From Actinernus sp. WN-2022 (lineage: Eukaryota > Cnidaria > Anthozoa > Actiniaria > Actinernidae): 64,000 nucleotides of DNA. The stretch spans positions 89,633,740-89,697,739 of the forward strand of contig JAOWCC010000577.1 of NCBI GenBank assembly GCA_030867875.1, written 5' to 3'. Both the position numbers and the translations under genes were made by a program. The notes under the pieces were generated by a model. That model was not told where the DNA came from. It worked only from the letters and a program-made list of their open reading frames with translations, and searched no databases. This document shows, one piece after another, positions 48,280 through 59,290 of this stretch; within the stretch, counting starts at the first letter, position 1, and each line of letters opens with the position of its first letter.

Positions 48280-48704
48280 CGGCGAGATGCTCGCTTACCA
48301 TTCACGCTTTAAACCTATTTATGATAAACACGAACTAAATAGTAGTCGAACGATAACCGCCAAGTAAGAGCAGTCTGTTTCATATGCAAATTTCCGTTGT
48401 TTTTGTCACGTACTATCGTTTCATCAGCCAAGGGGGCTAAATGTATAAGTTCCTAAGTTCCCCCTAAGATTCCGATCCGACCCTAAGATTCCAATCCGAC
48501 CCTAAAATTCCGATCCGACCCTAAAACACTTTTTTTCTTTTTACTTTTTTTTGTGAGAGCGAAAAAATCGTAGCATCTGCCGTATGTTAATTACGGTGTG
48601 TCTCGAAATTTGCATACGAACCAGACGTACGAATTAAGTGCAGCTGCTCTTAGCAAAGTGGAAATATCGTCCACGCGAGGTTTTCTCATATGAGATATTG
48701 ATTT
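48280..48704. other. Non-coding spacer between convergent genes of the element
   Basis: It contains the stranded 3' end of the TFIIB-like frame (to 48367), the 19-bp repeat and a T-run at about 48530-48551. No further gene was seen. Confidence 0.5.
48463..48529. repeat. 19-bp tandem repeat, about 3.5 copies
   Basis: Unit CCCTAAGATTCCGATCCGA with single changes. It lies between the TFIIB-like gene remnant and the end of the membrane protein gene. Confidence 0.8.
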
Positions 48705-49331
48705 TTATCCCAATTTTGCTCTCATTTCTTCTAACATTTTTTGCTTGACTTCGGAGCGAATTTGTTCCACGCTTTTTTCACTCATTTGTCCTAAATTAGC
48801 TGAAGTCTCGTGACGAATTTCAGACCTCATAATCTCGTATTTATCTGCTTCAGCGAGGATGAGACTGTATTCAGAATCAGATATATTTTCATCACGTAGG
48901 GCTTTTGATACTAGATCACGAATCGTATTAATTTTCGCCCTAGCCAACATAGTGGTTTTCTCATGCTTAGAAACTTTTATTCCGAGCTTTTTAGTTCCCA
49001 CAGTTGTAGATGCTGAAATTAATCCACAGAGTCCACCGATAACACCAAGTGGTAGACCAATCACTATTCCAATCCCAGTTAGAGCAACTGCCAATCCAGA
49101 ACTTGATAAAAGTACGGATAGACCTCCTGTTACCACTGCGACACCGTGAACTATTCCTTGCGCACGGGCATATTTCTTACGCACGCCTTCATAGTGTTTT
49201 TCTTGAGTTTCGATATCTGAAAGCGTATCTCGGATTGTTTGCAGTCGAAAATTCTTTCCAGTGCCACTAGCAAGCGATGGATAGATATTTGGTGCTGTCG
49301 GAAGAAGTGGTTGAATTGAATCGCCGTCCAT
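48705..49331 (-). CDS. Two-helix membrane protein of the virus-like element
   Basis: An intact 208-residue ORF. Residues 1-25 are Pro/Ser-rich, 30-55 look helical and charged (DTLSDIETQEKHYEGVRKKY), and 58-105 form a long Gly/Ala/Val/Leu-rich hydrophobic block that could make two membrane helices (VVTGGLSVLLSSSGLAVAL and IGIVIGLPLGVIGGLCGLIS). The C-terminal half is charged and probably coiled. I have a memory of similar proteins beside protein-primed polymerases in cnidarian genomes but cannot name the family. The next gene ends 19 bases upstream (49350) in the same orientation, as in a polycistronic or tightly packed viral layout. Membrane or virion role is inference. Confidence 0.75.
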   Translation of the reverse strand: MDGDSIQPLLPTAPNIYPSLASGTGKNFRLQTIRDTLSDIETQEKHYEGVRKKYARAQGIVHGVAVVTGGLSVLLSSSGLAVALTGIGIVIGLPLGVIGGLCGLISASTTVGTKKLGIKVSKHEKTTMLARAKINTIRDLVSKALRDENISDSEYSLILAEADKYEIMRSEIRHETSANLGQMSEKSVEQIRSEVKQKMLEEMRAKLG

Positions 49332-49349
49332 CGTATGTATACGTATGAT

Positions 49350-50010
49350 TTACTCAAGCTTCAATACGTAGCGTATAGGTCGACCACGGAAGTCTACCAC
49401 ATTGCCTTTATCATCGCGAATTGTCAGTCGAAGGCTATTTCGTATCGTACCTAGAGCTCGAGTGGTTATTGGGAGTAGTGAAGCATATGTTGATTTTGCA
49501 AATCTTCCACCTCGGATCTCTATTCTAGCTAGGACTTGTGATCGCTTTCCATCTCGAATTGAAAAGCTAGAATCTACCACATCGCAGTTGACATACACAT
49601 TGTGCATGGATATTGGCAAAACTCATGGTGTGACTGCCCGCTTTGATCGTCACACGGCCATCTAGTCCATATTCGTCTACTTTAACACCTAACAGTATGT
49701 AAAGATTTTTACTGAACTGGATTGGTTTCTTAACCTTTAGAAAAAAAGGCTTGCTCGGCATAAATCTTATGATTTCAGCATCGATTGCGGGTTTTAAGTA
49801 TTGTTGAATGTCTACCATATCGTAGTGCCCTGCAGGAATACTGTATGGGAACCCTACACCTCCGGTATCCCACTCGAACGAAGCCTTCTCTTCTAGATTC
49901 CACCAACTGTTCTCAAAAGTGACCTCAACTAGTGAAATATTCTGGATATGAATAGGATCATCAAAGTAGACCGTATGGTCAGCCGATGTGGTGGTGACAT
50001 ATAAGAGCAT
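49350..50010 (-). pseudogene. Beta-rich virion-like protein, one frameshift
   Basis: Two overlapping frames make one gene. The first starts at Met 50010 (MLLYVTTTSADHTVYFDDPI) and includes ENSWWNLEE and YSIPAGHYDMVDIQQYLKP. The second (from about 49615 to 49350) includes VYVNCDVVDSSFSIRDGKRS and ends in RLTIRDDKGNVVDFRGRPI. The frames change near 49610, so the copy is broken. The pattern of alternating beta-type residues with IPAGxY and IxDxxGxxVDF motifs resembles proteins found next to polymerases in cnidarian Polinton-like loci, possibly penton or minor capsid proteins. That function is inference from position and style. The longer frame upstream to 50136 overlaps the divergent + gene and is not a likely start. 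Confidence 0.6.
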
Positions 50011-50047
50011 GTTGAAGTTATAAACTGTATGTATGTGTAGCTTCAAT
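50011..50047. promoter_or_regulatory. 37-bp divergent intergenic region
   Basis: Only 37 bases separate the start codons of the minus-strand virion-like gene (50010) and the plus-strand gene (50048). The sequence is AT-rich (GTTGAAGTTATAAACTGTAT) with a possible TATA-like TTATAAA-type core. Promoters for both genes must lie here or inside the neighbouring gene starts. Confidence 0.45.
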
Positions 50048-50700
50048 ATGACAGAGGCGTGGCAACAGTTCAAGTATCTATTTCCTGAGGCAGTACTTGG
50101 TTGGTTTGAATCCACTTCTGATAATGTCAATTTCAACGATCGTGGGATGTCTCACCGAGTGTTCACAGATGAAGGTCCTACTACAAAGACGGGTGGAGGT
50201 AAGTTAGTGGGTTGGATTGGTACGACAGGTAAGGCGGCTTAGTATAGCACTTTGTGACAAAACAGTTTATGAGAGGGTACTATTCGCGAGGAATCACAGG
50301 GGTCTTTCCAAACATGATTGGATAGATGAAAACGCTATGATTGCAACATTTTTGCCAATCTGTTGGCGAAGTTCAAGAAAATATACCTACATGCAGATTT
50401 TCACCAGTTCTATGCATCCACGGATATAGACGGCCCTGGCAAATATTCAACTAGTATTTGGTTTCGAGATGGGGATTCTAGCTATGTGGTCTATGGTGAT
50501 GATGTCTCCAAGCTACCTGCTACCATTCAAAAACGCATCGATAACGCATGGTGGTTTCCCATCTACCTTAACACAAGACGAAAGTGCGAAATATCCTATT
50601 ACGGCGGCCCCAGATACCAAAAAAGCACAAGATATAGATCTCACTAATCTATGGATATACGTCACGCCTACGAAAAAGTTCGACGCGGGCGTTCCTAACA
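50048..50700 (+). pseudogene. Decayed gene of unknown function in the virus-like element
   Basis: It opens with MTEAWQQFKYLFPEAVLGWF and includes DRGMSHRVFTDEGPTTKTGG. It then continues in other frames: RNHRGLSKHDWIDENAMIAT (50217-50429 frame), DFHQFYASTDIDGPGKYSTS (50363-50647 frame) and SAKYPITAAPDTKKAQDIDL (50469-50810 frame). At least three frameshifts are needed to read it through. The 3' end is uncertain because it overlaps the end of the polymerase frame on the other strand at 50649-50810. No family was recognised. A structural protein is possible, but there is no direct support. Confidence 0.5.
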
Positions 50701-53700
50701 TATTCAAGGAGACCGTCATAAAGCAAATGAGTCTTATAAATGGTTACAAGGTCCGGATTTCGAATATTGATTCCATTTTCTGCGATCCATCGCTTGGAGT
50801 CGAATGGTGAGAGAGATACTTTATTCATATGAATACCATACATTCTATGACCTTCACTTCGAAGCATATCCATACCATGGCGGAATACTTTCTCGTCTAG
50901 TAAGCACTCTTTATATTGCTCATGACGTATGCGATGTTTCACAACTGCTATCTTAGTGCCCTTAGCTTTCCTAATCTCACCACCATCTACTTTCAATATT
51001 GAGTAGAGCTTTGATCGTAGTCCAACATATTCAACTATGGGAATACCTCCACATTCGTCTTTCATTTTGCCAAGTACTTTCTTGTTGGATACGTCGTATG
51101 ATGGATGGTCTTTACTGTAGTTACTTGTATCATAGAGACGTTTATTGGTTTCCATGTCTGTATAGATGTCTTCAGTTTCGATGTGTAGTAGTAGACTGTC
51201 AGTATCTGTATATAGTAGATTACAACGTTGTCCATACTGTTTATTGAGCTCGTTATAGTAGAAGTCATACATCAGATGTTTTGAAAGTTCTAGAATTGAC
51301 ATTCCAACATATACTGGACGGTTCAGTAGTAACTTACTTTTGTAATTGTGTACGGCAACTAGATCGTTGTCAAAGATCGTTGAGCGAGCATAGCTAGGTT
51401 TATTCAAGAGACGTTGTAGTTTGATTCCTTCTGAAGAGCGCATTAGTTTGATATCTACACGCTTACGTAGATTTTCCATTGTCTTGCCAAATACACTATT
51501 GTTCATCAGTTTGTAGAGTTCTTGCTCAAAAGTGCTCTTTGCTTGTTTTCGTAGATCCGTATTCATTCTTATATATGGCTCCATCCATGGTGATTGATCG
51601 AATTGAAGCGCCCTATAGATCTTTTTCAAACGCATACCTAGAGATAGATATAGTTGCAGATTGCAGTAGTGTAGAACATATCGTTCCCTACCATATAGTG
51701 TAGGTATGAGCTTTTCTGCTTTCAAAGATCCATTACCATTATATAGTTTATCGAATAGATCGGTTTGATACCCCGAGAACCAAGCTGTATCTACTTGCAT
51801 TCTCTCTGGAGCGAGTGGATAGCTATTGTGTGCGTCGTGAAGTTCTCGAGGATACTCAAGGTCAACTTCGAGAATGTAACCTTTAGCAGAATCGATTTCG
51901 TGCTGGATGATTTGTTCTTCTATTGGCATATACCACTCAAATCCTCCTGTTGGCAGATATTGGCTCATAGCCCATCCATATAGGTTATTTGCATCAAGGT
52001 ATATTATGTGGCTATTTGGCTTATCTTGATCGAAATCCGGCACGTTTTGATTGTTTGCTTTGGCATAACGTTGAGAAACCATAGATATCCCACCACGTAG
52101 ACCTTTCTCAATAAATAGATGCATGTCATAATCGGTTAGTAGTTCAAGTTCAACATTGGTCTTCTTTAATAAAGCATCCCACGAAAGTCCTGGGCTAGTG
52201 TAATAGTGAGCCGGGTCTAATCCATAGTTGTGCATGCATGTAGTTCGAAAGGTCTCGAACACATCTGCTAAAAGAAGTACGTCGGTTTGTAGATATAGAT
52301 CGTGGTAGTCACCTAATGTCTCACAATCAAATACGTTCCAAACTCCTAGTACATGTTCATAATCTTCATCAGATATATCCTCTATTTTTAACTTACTATA
52401 AAATGCATCTTTCGACGGAAGAGAAGTCTCTGCGAATCTATTCCAAGAATCCATGTACTCATATGGATAAACTCCTTTACGAGTCAATAGCTTGGCTTTC
52501 TCTGGATCGGATGTATGTTTTACATTTGTTGGAACGTGTCTGATGCTGAGCCTGCTACCAACTTATCGAGAGAGAATGGTAAGAATTGAAAGCTATCAAT
52601 GAATCGTAGGTTACCAAGTGAGAATGATATATATTTCTCCATATTATTTGGAATGCAAGAGATATTGCCCTCTGTCTTGGAGATAGATTGCATCAACAGG
52701 TGAGAATCATATCCGCGTAGATTGTGGAATACAACTGGGATGATAGGTGAGAGACGTAATTTGAGATTACATACCTTATGTGCCGCGCCTCGAAACTCCC
52801 CAGTGATATGACAATGGTCTCGTACTCTATCATTACCAACTAAGGGATTCTGGCAGATATGGCAAATCGTTGCTCTATTATAAACCCTATAGTTTTCTGG
52901 TGACATACATAGTGATTTGGCCACTTTGGATTTGATCTTGGTCTCTTCATCTTGTACACATAGTAGAAATCGTTCAATAGTATCTATACCTCTATATAGT
53001 ACGGGTGGTTCGCTATGCCCATCGCAATGTACGACTATGTAGCAAAATCCACATGGAATATGTTCTTCTGTTTTAAGTGTATTACTTTTCTTAGGGTCTT
53101 GGGAACGTCCTTCGATCTTGGTGGTCAAAGCCTCAAGATCGGCATAGATAACGTAGGGAACTTTTAGTTGTTTATGTATGTTATGAAAGGATAGTTTGTT
53201 ATTCTCCTTGGTAGGCATTTCAATTCGAATGGCTCGGTCATTGACTCCATTACACTCTGGGATGTTTTTTTTGAGAAGAGCTTCAGTAGTGTATCCATGT
53301 AGACACCGTTCGCAGATTGAAGTGTTTTCTACATTTATGCTTTGTTTGACTGGATAATAGCTTATTAAAATCCTTGATCCAACAGTAGTGTTGCTTACCA
53401 CTATTTGGGCACTCTATTAGCAATAGGTTAACTCTTTTCGAGAAAGTCTCCTTCGAGATGTGATGTACGATCAAGCACTTATCCTTTGGATCCCAACCAT
53501 ATACATTAATAGAGATCAAGTTTTGCTTCTCTACTCGTTTTATTTGTGAGATTGGTGTTGGCGCATCCACCCCATCAAAGTTAAACCCATCATCTTTTCG
53601 GTACTTCGACATCCTCTGAGGATTTTTTACAACTGGAAACATTGCTGCGCGAAGTGCCCAACGGAAGCAATGGTCGTCGTCGTTCTTTACATTGATCACG

Positions 53701-54185
53701 GCTTTCTAATTTGCGATTTCTGGAAACTCTGGAAGCAGTGATATATACGAACCTCCACGGAGCGGCTGATAACGAGCGATGTTTAACCATAAAATGTTGA
53801 CTCTATCTATCACCCAGTTTGATCCTCGACTGATCCACTTCTCAATGATGTTTTGGATCTGAGAATGTGCTTCTACTATTGCCTCACTGATCCCAGCATC
53901 ATTGGTCAAAATTTCTTGCGAACTCCGAAAAGTAGCTATCTCATATACTGAACCCTCAGGTTTGTCAAGCCGGAGTGTGATATTTAAAGCTATCTGAAAC
54001 TTAATACTATTAAGGTCTTGGAGCTCTTCCTCGAGCTTTTCGGTAGTCTGCTTCAGCACACCTACGAGGAAAGCATCTGGGTCTGCTCCTAGATGGTTAC
54101 CGTCTTGGACATCCATCTTCCATCCGCGTAAATAGTTCCCAATGGCCCGGGGTGCTCGAATGAATTCTAGTGTGCGTTCAGACAT
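50649..54185 (-). pseudogene. Protein-primed family B DNA polymerase, broken
   Basis: Four consecutive minus-strand pieces (54185-53706, 53699-53283, 53401-52520, 52487-50649) cover a polymerase of about 1170 residues. The N-terminal part has DRVNILWLNIARYQPLRGGS. The exonuclease part has YVIYADLEA (Exo I), a CHIC...RDHCHITGEFRGAAHKVCN zinc motif and VVFHNLRGYDSHL (Exo II). The polymerase part has YLDANNLYGWAMS (motif A), YKLMNNSVFGKTM (motif B) and LLYTDTDSLLL (motif C, catalytic Asp pair). It would copy the element from its ends using a terminal protein primer. Breaks are an in-frame TAG at 53706 and frameshifts near 53330 and 52510. The reading past about 50700 may be beyond the natural end. 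Confidence 0.95.
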
Positions 54186-54447
54186 AGTGTAATACCTTAA
54201 TAGTAGCCTTTCTCTAATAGGGTTTCAAAATACAATAATGTGTACAACAAATGGTAGAAGGGAGAGTGGAGGTACTTGTGTTGACGTGTGGGACTATAGT
54301 AGTATGCAAAGTGGGGATATCCTGGCACAGCATTCCACGTTATATTTTATGTCACATTCGATGGGGGAGGGGGGTCGAATGTGACATAAAATATAACGTG
54401 GAGTGCTGTGCCAGGATCCCCACTTTGTATACTACTATAGTCCCACA
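54156..54447 (-). repeat. Inner terminal inverted repeat, right arm
   Basis: Reverse complement of 45297-45577. It includes the first ten codons of the polymerase (ATG at 54185) and a palindrome from 54287 to 54447 whose stem includes TGTGGGACTATAGTAGTAT on both sides. That outer extension is missing at the left end, where different sequence abuts position 45297. Confidence 0.9.
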
Positions 54448-54704
54448 TCGAACACTACAGTTTTAATAGATTAACGTACTTTACATGCGATCATTTGAAT
54501 CAATCAAAACCCCTGAAAATTAACTGATACATCAATTTGCTTAATTATAAACTCAAACAATAAAAGGAAACAGCGAGATATCCCAGCTTTCTTTTTCTAC
54601 GCAGCAGGCTTTCCTTCTAGCGCTCTTGTGATCAACATGTTCATTAAAGTAACCAGAAAAGTAACTTGTAGCATGTTGCATGGGTTTTATTCTTCGTGAT
54701 GATA
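54448..54704. other. Spacer between inner and outer right repeats
   Basis: About 260 bases without match at the left end, where the two repeats lie only about 30 bases apart. This suggests a deletion at the left or an insertion at the right. No gene. Confidence 0.5.
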
Positions 54705-55275
54705 TACTTTCTTTCTAATCATGATCGTGTTGGAGCTTGAGAGCCAATGCAAAAGAAAGTTTTAGTGTGGAAGGCGGCTCTAATAGCTTAAAATAGAGGA
54801 AAAGATTAAATAAAACCGAGAAAGGAGAAAAAGAATAAAACAAATTGTTACTGGCTGGTGTGGGAATCGAACTCCAAATCGCTGTATTCGAAGCGCACGC
54901 TCTACACCACTTTACCATAGAGCCGATTCACTTGTAGACCAGTTTCCGCAAAATAAGGTATATATGTATAGGTTCTGAGCCCGTGAACTTTGGGAACTAT
55001 AGCCGTCGTCAAGCGTTGTCAACTTGTTTGAAATTGTAGCCACGCGATTGGCTACTCAGTACCGGGCGGCACGTTAGACCCCGTGGGGAGAGAGTAAAGT
55101 ATCTGGCAATTTATTGCCTGTTCCTCTGCCGGAAAGAGGAATTTTGTGAGTTCGTTGTTTCTGACGAATAATGAGAGGGCTTTTTCAAAGAAATGAGTTC
55201 ATTTGGAAGAGATAGGATAATGATTTCTCAAGTCTGAAAATTTCTGGGGTACGAAAACCTATCTATCTTTCATCT
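54705..55275 (-). repeat. Outer inverted repeat of virus-like element, right arm
   Basis: Inverted match to 44635-45265, ending outside at about GAAAACCTATCTATC (55253-55267). It lacks about 50 bases present in the left arm near 44770-44830. The divergence between the arms is clearly greater than between the inner repeats. Confidence 0.85.
54852..54924 (-). other. tRNA-like sequence (pol III-type boxes), right
   Basis: 73-base minus-strand match to 45048-45120 with few changes. The B-box here reads AGTTCGATTCCC, closer to consensus than the left copy. The same pairing defects argue against a functional tRNA. Confidence 0.55.
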
Positions 55276-55279
55276 GACG

Positions 55280-55640
55280 GAGGAAATTACGCCGATCGGA
55301 CGGGTTTTCGTGAGAAAAATCGGCCTCAAGTGCCTCGTGGTTTGAATTTGAGTGTGCAGCGTTTCTTTTCTTTTAGACAGAGAAGAGAGAAAAACCCAAG
55401 TGAGAGAAATGCCCCATAACCGCCATTTCTAGACCCCAGAGAAACAACAGGACAACAACAAACTCTTAAGGTAAGTTTATTTCCTTTATCTGAGAATTTT
55501 GTGAAATATTAGTCACACGGTACAAATACAGAGCTTCGGCTGCCTGTGATGCTGCTCGCCTCAAGAAACCTAAGCAGACTGAAACATAGTAAGTACTTGA
55601 AACTGCTTTCACTACCTTGAGTAGTATCTTTCAATTAATG
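55280..55640. other. Unassigned sequence with exon-like signals
   Basis: A TTTTAG-acceptor-like site near 55376 and AAG|GTAAGTTT at about 55470 bound a non-coding stretch. A short frame ending KKPKQTET and a stop is followed by AGTAAGT at 55590. There is too little to call a gene. Confidence 0.25.
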
Positions 55641-56310
55641 ATATGGGCCGCGTCAGGCAAAAAGGGCCCGGACGACATTCAAGTTAAATAATTCCTACAA
55701 TGGTGTTCATAACAACAGGTTGAAGATTGTATTGTATTCTTGACGAGAAGCGCTACATTTCATTCCTAACAATAAATGTCAGTTTCAAGAAATCGACAAC
55801 AAAAATCAGGGGTGAAATTTACGTGATTTTGATGCAAGGGTCCGATTACAAATATGACCACAAAAATTAGGAATCATGTCAAAGGGGATGATTTTGATGT
55901 ATGACATTCATTTATACCTGCTGGTATTAAAGAGTACAAAAATAAATAAGATGAACAAGATGATCACTTTTTGGCCAAAAAAACTATATTTTCTGCAGTC
56001 ATTCTACTCCCCGTAGCTCATAATATGATTTTAGCAATAGTACAAGTTACACCTTGAAACAATCGTCCGATGATAAGGAATCATTTGCGCCTGCTAAAAT
56101 TGTGATCACACCCTCGTGTAAAAATATCGTAAATTTCGTCTTCGATTTCACTGGTCAATTTCATGAAATCAACACTACTTGTTAGTAGCACAATTGGCGC
56201 TCGCGATGCATATTGTAATCGCACCACAAGTATAAAAAACATGGTACAATTTCAAAAATACATTTACATATTATGTCGTCCGGGCCCTTTTTGCCTGACG
56301 CGGCCCATAT
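55641..56310. mobile_element. 670-bp DNA transposon with 37-bp terminal inverted repeats
   Basis: The left end ATATGGGCCGCGTCAGGCAA and the right end TTGCCTGACGCGGCCCATAT are exact inverses over about 37 bases. TA or ATAT at the borders may be the target duplication (Tc1/mariner-like). The interior is AT-rich with no transposase. Confidence 0.8.
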
Positions 56311-56534
56311 AGCTTTGGAACCGTGAAATATACCGATTCTACCCACAGATTGGAAGTTCTAAGTAAATTTTGTGCAACAACCGCGAACGAGCGACTACAC
56401 GGCCCGGCTGAAGTTTAAAGCAGCCGTTGCTTCAGTTCCAAAACGCCTGATAGACCACTCAATAAAGCAATACCTGGTCATAAGATTATCCTGAAATAAG
56501 GTAGTATATATTTCGGTCCTTTTATGAGGGTATC

Positions 56535-56745
56535 AATGGGGGGTCTACATGTCAGTTGTCAGTTAAAATTTTGGCCATTTGTCAGTTGTCAGTTAGCCCT
56601 AATTAATCATTACTAGAGAAAATTTACAATGTTTGACCCACAAAAACCAAATTTGTCAGTTGTCAGTTATTTTTTAGTTGTCAGTTGTCAGTAAAAAAAT
56701 GGTCATTTGTCAGTTATTTTTAAGGCCGTTTGTCAGTAGTCAGTT
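56535..56745. repeat. Degenerate (TTGTCAG)n repeat
   Basis: GTCAGTTGTCAGTTA modules recur seven or more times with A/T-rich spacers. Non-coding. Confidence 0.7.
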
Positions 56746-57246
56746 AACCCCATTCAGGCCCTCTTTTATAGTTCCAGAAAACACGTATTAGTCGAAAGTC
56801 ATCCGCTGAAATCGAATGAAGAAGTCGGCATGAACACTGCACACACAAACAAACAGGCTCACCGAAAGGCGAAGGTTTATTTTACCGCATGACCGGGTAT
56901 TGACAAATAAATAACCGAAAATTTACTAAGAGCCAGTGTGCTTGGGGCAATAAACGGGGACAAACGCAATTAGAGTAGTTTAATCTTGAATGAGTAAGAT
57001 GAGTTTTGCCTTTCTTTCACCGGAAAAGTACGTTATTTGAGACTCTGCTCTGTTGAAATCAGTTTTGCATCTCATTAACTATGAACATTTGACGCATGCG
57101 CCTCTCATGACAGTGCCCCTTTAAGCTTCATGTTTCCCACAAGTCGTTTACTTCGCAGAAAACATGAAGGTACTCGCAACATTTTAAAATTTCCGCTATT
57201 CTTATTTAGCGATACTTCATGTTGATAAAGATTACAATTGTTATAC

Positions 57247-57367
57247 TGGGCCGGGTTGTTCAAAGCCCGATTAGTGTTAATCCTGGATTAACTCTGCACA
57301 GTACCTATTGGTTGTCATGGAAATTAACCCTGGATTAGCACTAGTCGGGCTTTGAACAACCCGGCCC
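57247..57367. repeat. Palindromic MITE (GGGCCGGGTTGTTCAAAGCC)
   Basis: The left arm GGGCCGGGTTGTTCAAAGCC pairs with GGCTTTGAACAACCCGGCCC, and ATCCTGGATTAA-type motifs pair inside. About 121 bases in all. Confidence 0.8.
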
Positions 57368-58409
57368 TGATGTGGCAACCATGATTTCAAAAGGCCGCTT
57401 CGTGTCAGGAACCAATGGATCTCTGGTTGGCACATTAATGACAATGGATGACGTGCAGTAAGTATTCTTATATCCGGTAATGTCGTCCCTAGTCCCCGCG
57501 CGTCACGTTATTCATCACTGTCTTTGGCAACTTTTACAGATGCTCCAGCGATTTCTACCGCTGACTGTACAAGCGCATGCGTATTGTATAGAACTGTCCA
57601 GACACTCAGGAGCAAAGGAGGGATGGTTAGCGTCTATTTACTTTTCGATATTATTGCTGGTTGCTGACAGACTATAGAATTAGCATAGCCGAACTGGACC
57701 TTTAAGGAACAACGCTTTTGCTCTGTATTTTGAAACTCTTTGAGATTCAAAATATCCTTAGCTTTCAATACATCTTTCATATATTCTAGAAGAAAATGTT
57801 GGACATTTTAATTTCCACAGTTGTGTCAAGTTCCATAGTTTGAAATAAAAAAAGAATTCGTAAAGGTTCTGGTAGTTGTATTCAATTGACGTAAGTGCTA
57901 ACCGGGAATCGATAGTTCCGACAGCCGCAAAATTAGCTCCTCCCCCCACCCCCTCCCCTTAGTTACTGTTGCTACGTCCCACAAGCCGTAGACTTTAACT
58001 CGAGAAAATTCAAAACCAATATGGCAAAAAGGCTGAGTTCTGTGATAGTCTTCGTAACAATCCGAATGATTATTGATTTCCTACCTTTTACTGAATTTCT
58101 TAAATATTTGCGAAGAAATCAAGCCTTGTGTTTTTATCTCCTTCGGAAGAGCTTGTGGGACAAGATGGCGACCGTATTTTAATTTCCCGAGAGAACTCCA
58201 TTACTGCACTCTGATTGGTCTGAACTGTTTTTGATTGACATGTTCGGACCTATGAATTTCAGATGTTTAAACTCCTCTGATATGAGAATACCAAGGCAAT
58301 CATGGTCTAAATTAGAAGAACAAAAGAATCAGCGCAAAGGATTCTGGTAGTTGTGTTCAACTGACTTAACAGTGCAACACAACTATGGAAAATATGGAAG
58401 TATCATGGA
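57368..58409. other. Intergenic, nothing recognised
   Basis: Short frames only. Similar phrases (GGTTCTGGTAGTTGTATTCAA near 57865 and GATTCTGGTAGTTGTGTTCAA near 58338) indicate a small internal duplication. Confidence 0.45.
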
Positions 58410-58557
58410 TAGACCTTTCCCGCATCCCGATCCAGTGCCCACGAACAATGGCACCAAACCGAGGTTGGAGTAGACAGTTCCATGCATTTACTGTATTGTT
58501 GTCTACCCCAATCTTGACGTGGTGCCATTGTTCGATCGAATGCGGGATTCAAGGTAT
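58410..58557. repeat. Palindromic MITE C, copy 2
   Basis: Same family as 37854-37999: starts TAGACCTTTCCCGCAT, contains CCATGCATTTACTGTATTG and ends CGAATGCGGGATTCAAGGTA. The arms are about 60 bases. Confidence 0.75.
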
Positions 58558-59290
58558 ATTGTCTAGAATTACGATTTCTATACTGTAGGAAATGTCCAGT
58601 TTTTCCTTTGTTACGTATACTTGGTGACGATCCTGACTCCGAGGAATACATTTTCCATATATACAAGCTTTTGCTCCATAAACTCTCCCCTCTTCTATCC
58701 CGCTTCTGTTCCATGGGGAACACGTGAAACCATAAAGTGACGAACATGCATTGATTTCCGAGTATGTTTTCATGGGTTCCTCCTTATTTATCCAGCCTCG
58801 TGACCTTTATCCGACTCTGTTACAGTCAAAACAGGTCAAGCATTCCTCCATAGAGCCAGAAATGAAGTAATTAATATTCGAAATTGGATTTCATTCTTCG
58901 TTTCAAACTTCCATTGTTGAAATGAAAATTGCAAAATTCAAAATGAGCCTAAATTCAAGTACGGTGTGGAATAAAAGTACATGCCTTTTGCACATAAATA
59001 CGATCAAAATTTGATTGGGGCTCAATTTGAATTTTGCACCTTTCGATACAACTATCGAATACCCCGCCACTTCAAAAGATCAATTGAACACTGTCCTATA
59101 TTCGCCATTATAGTGCAGGTGTATGTAGAGTCGTTCTATGAATGATTTTTGGTCGCAAATGGTTAGTTTTTTTTTAAATTGGTGGGTTACACTCGTTTTT
59201 AGAAGGTTTGTATGAAAATTTGAGAAAATGAATCATGATTAATGATCCAAATTGCGGGGTATTCAACAATGATGTTTGTAACAAAAGAAT

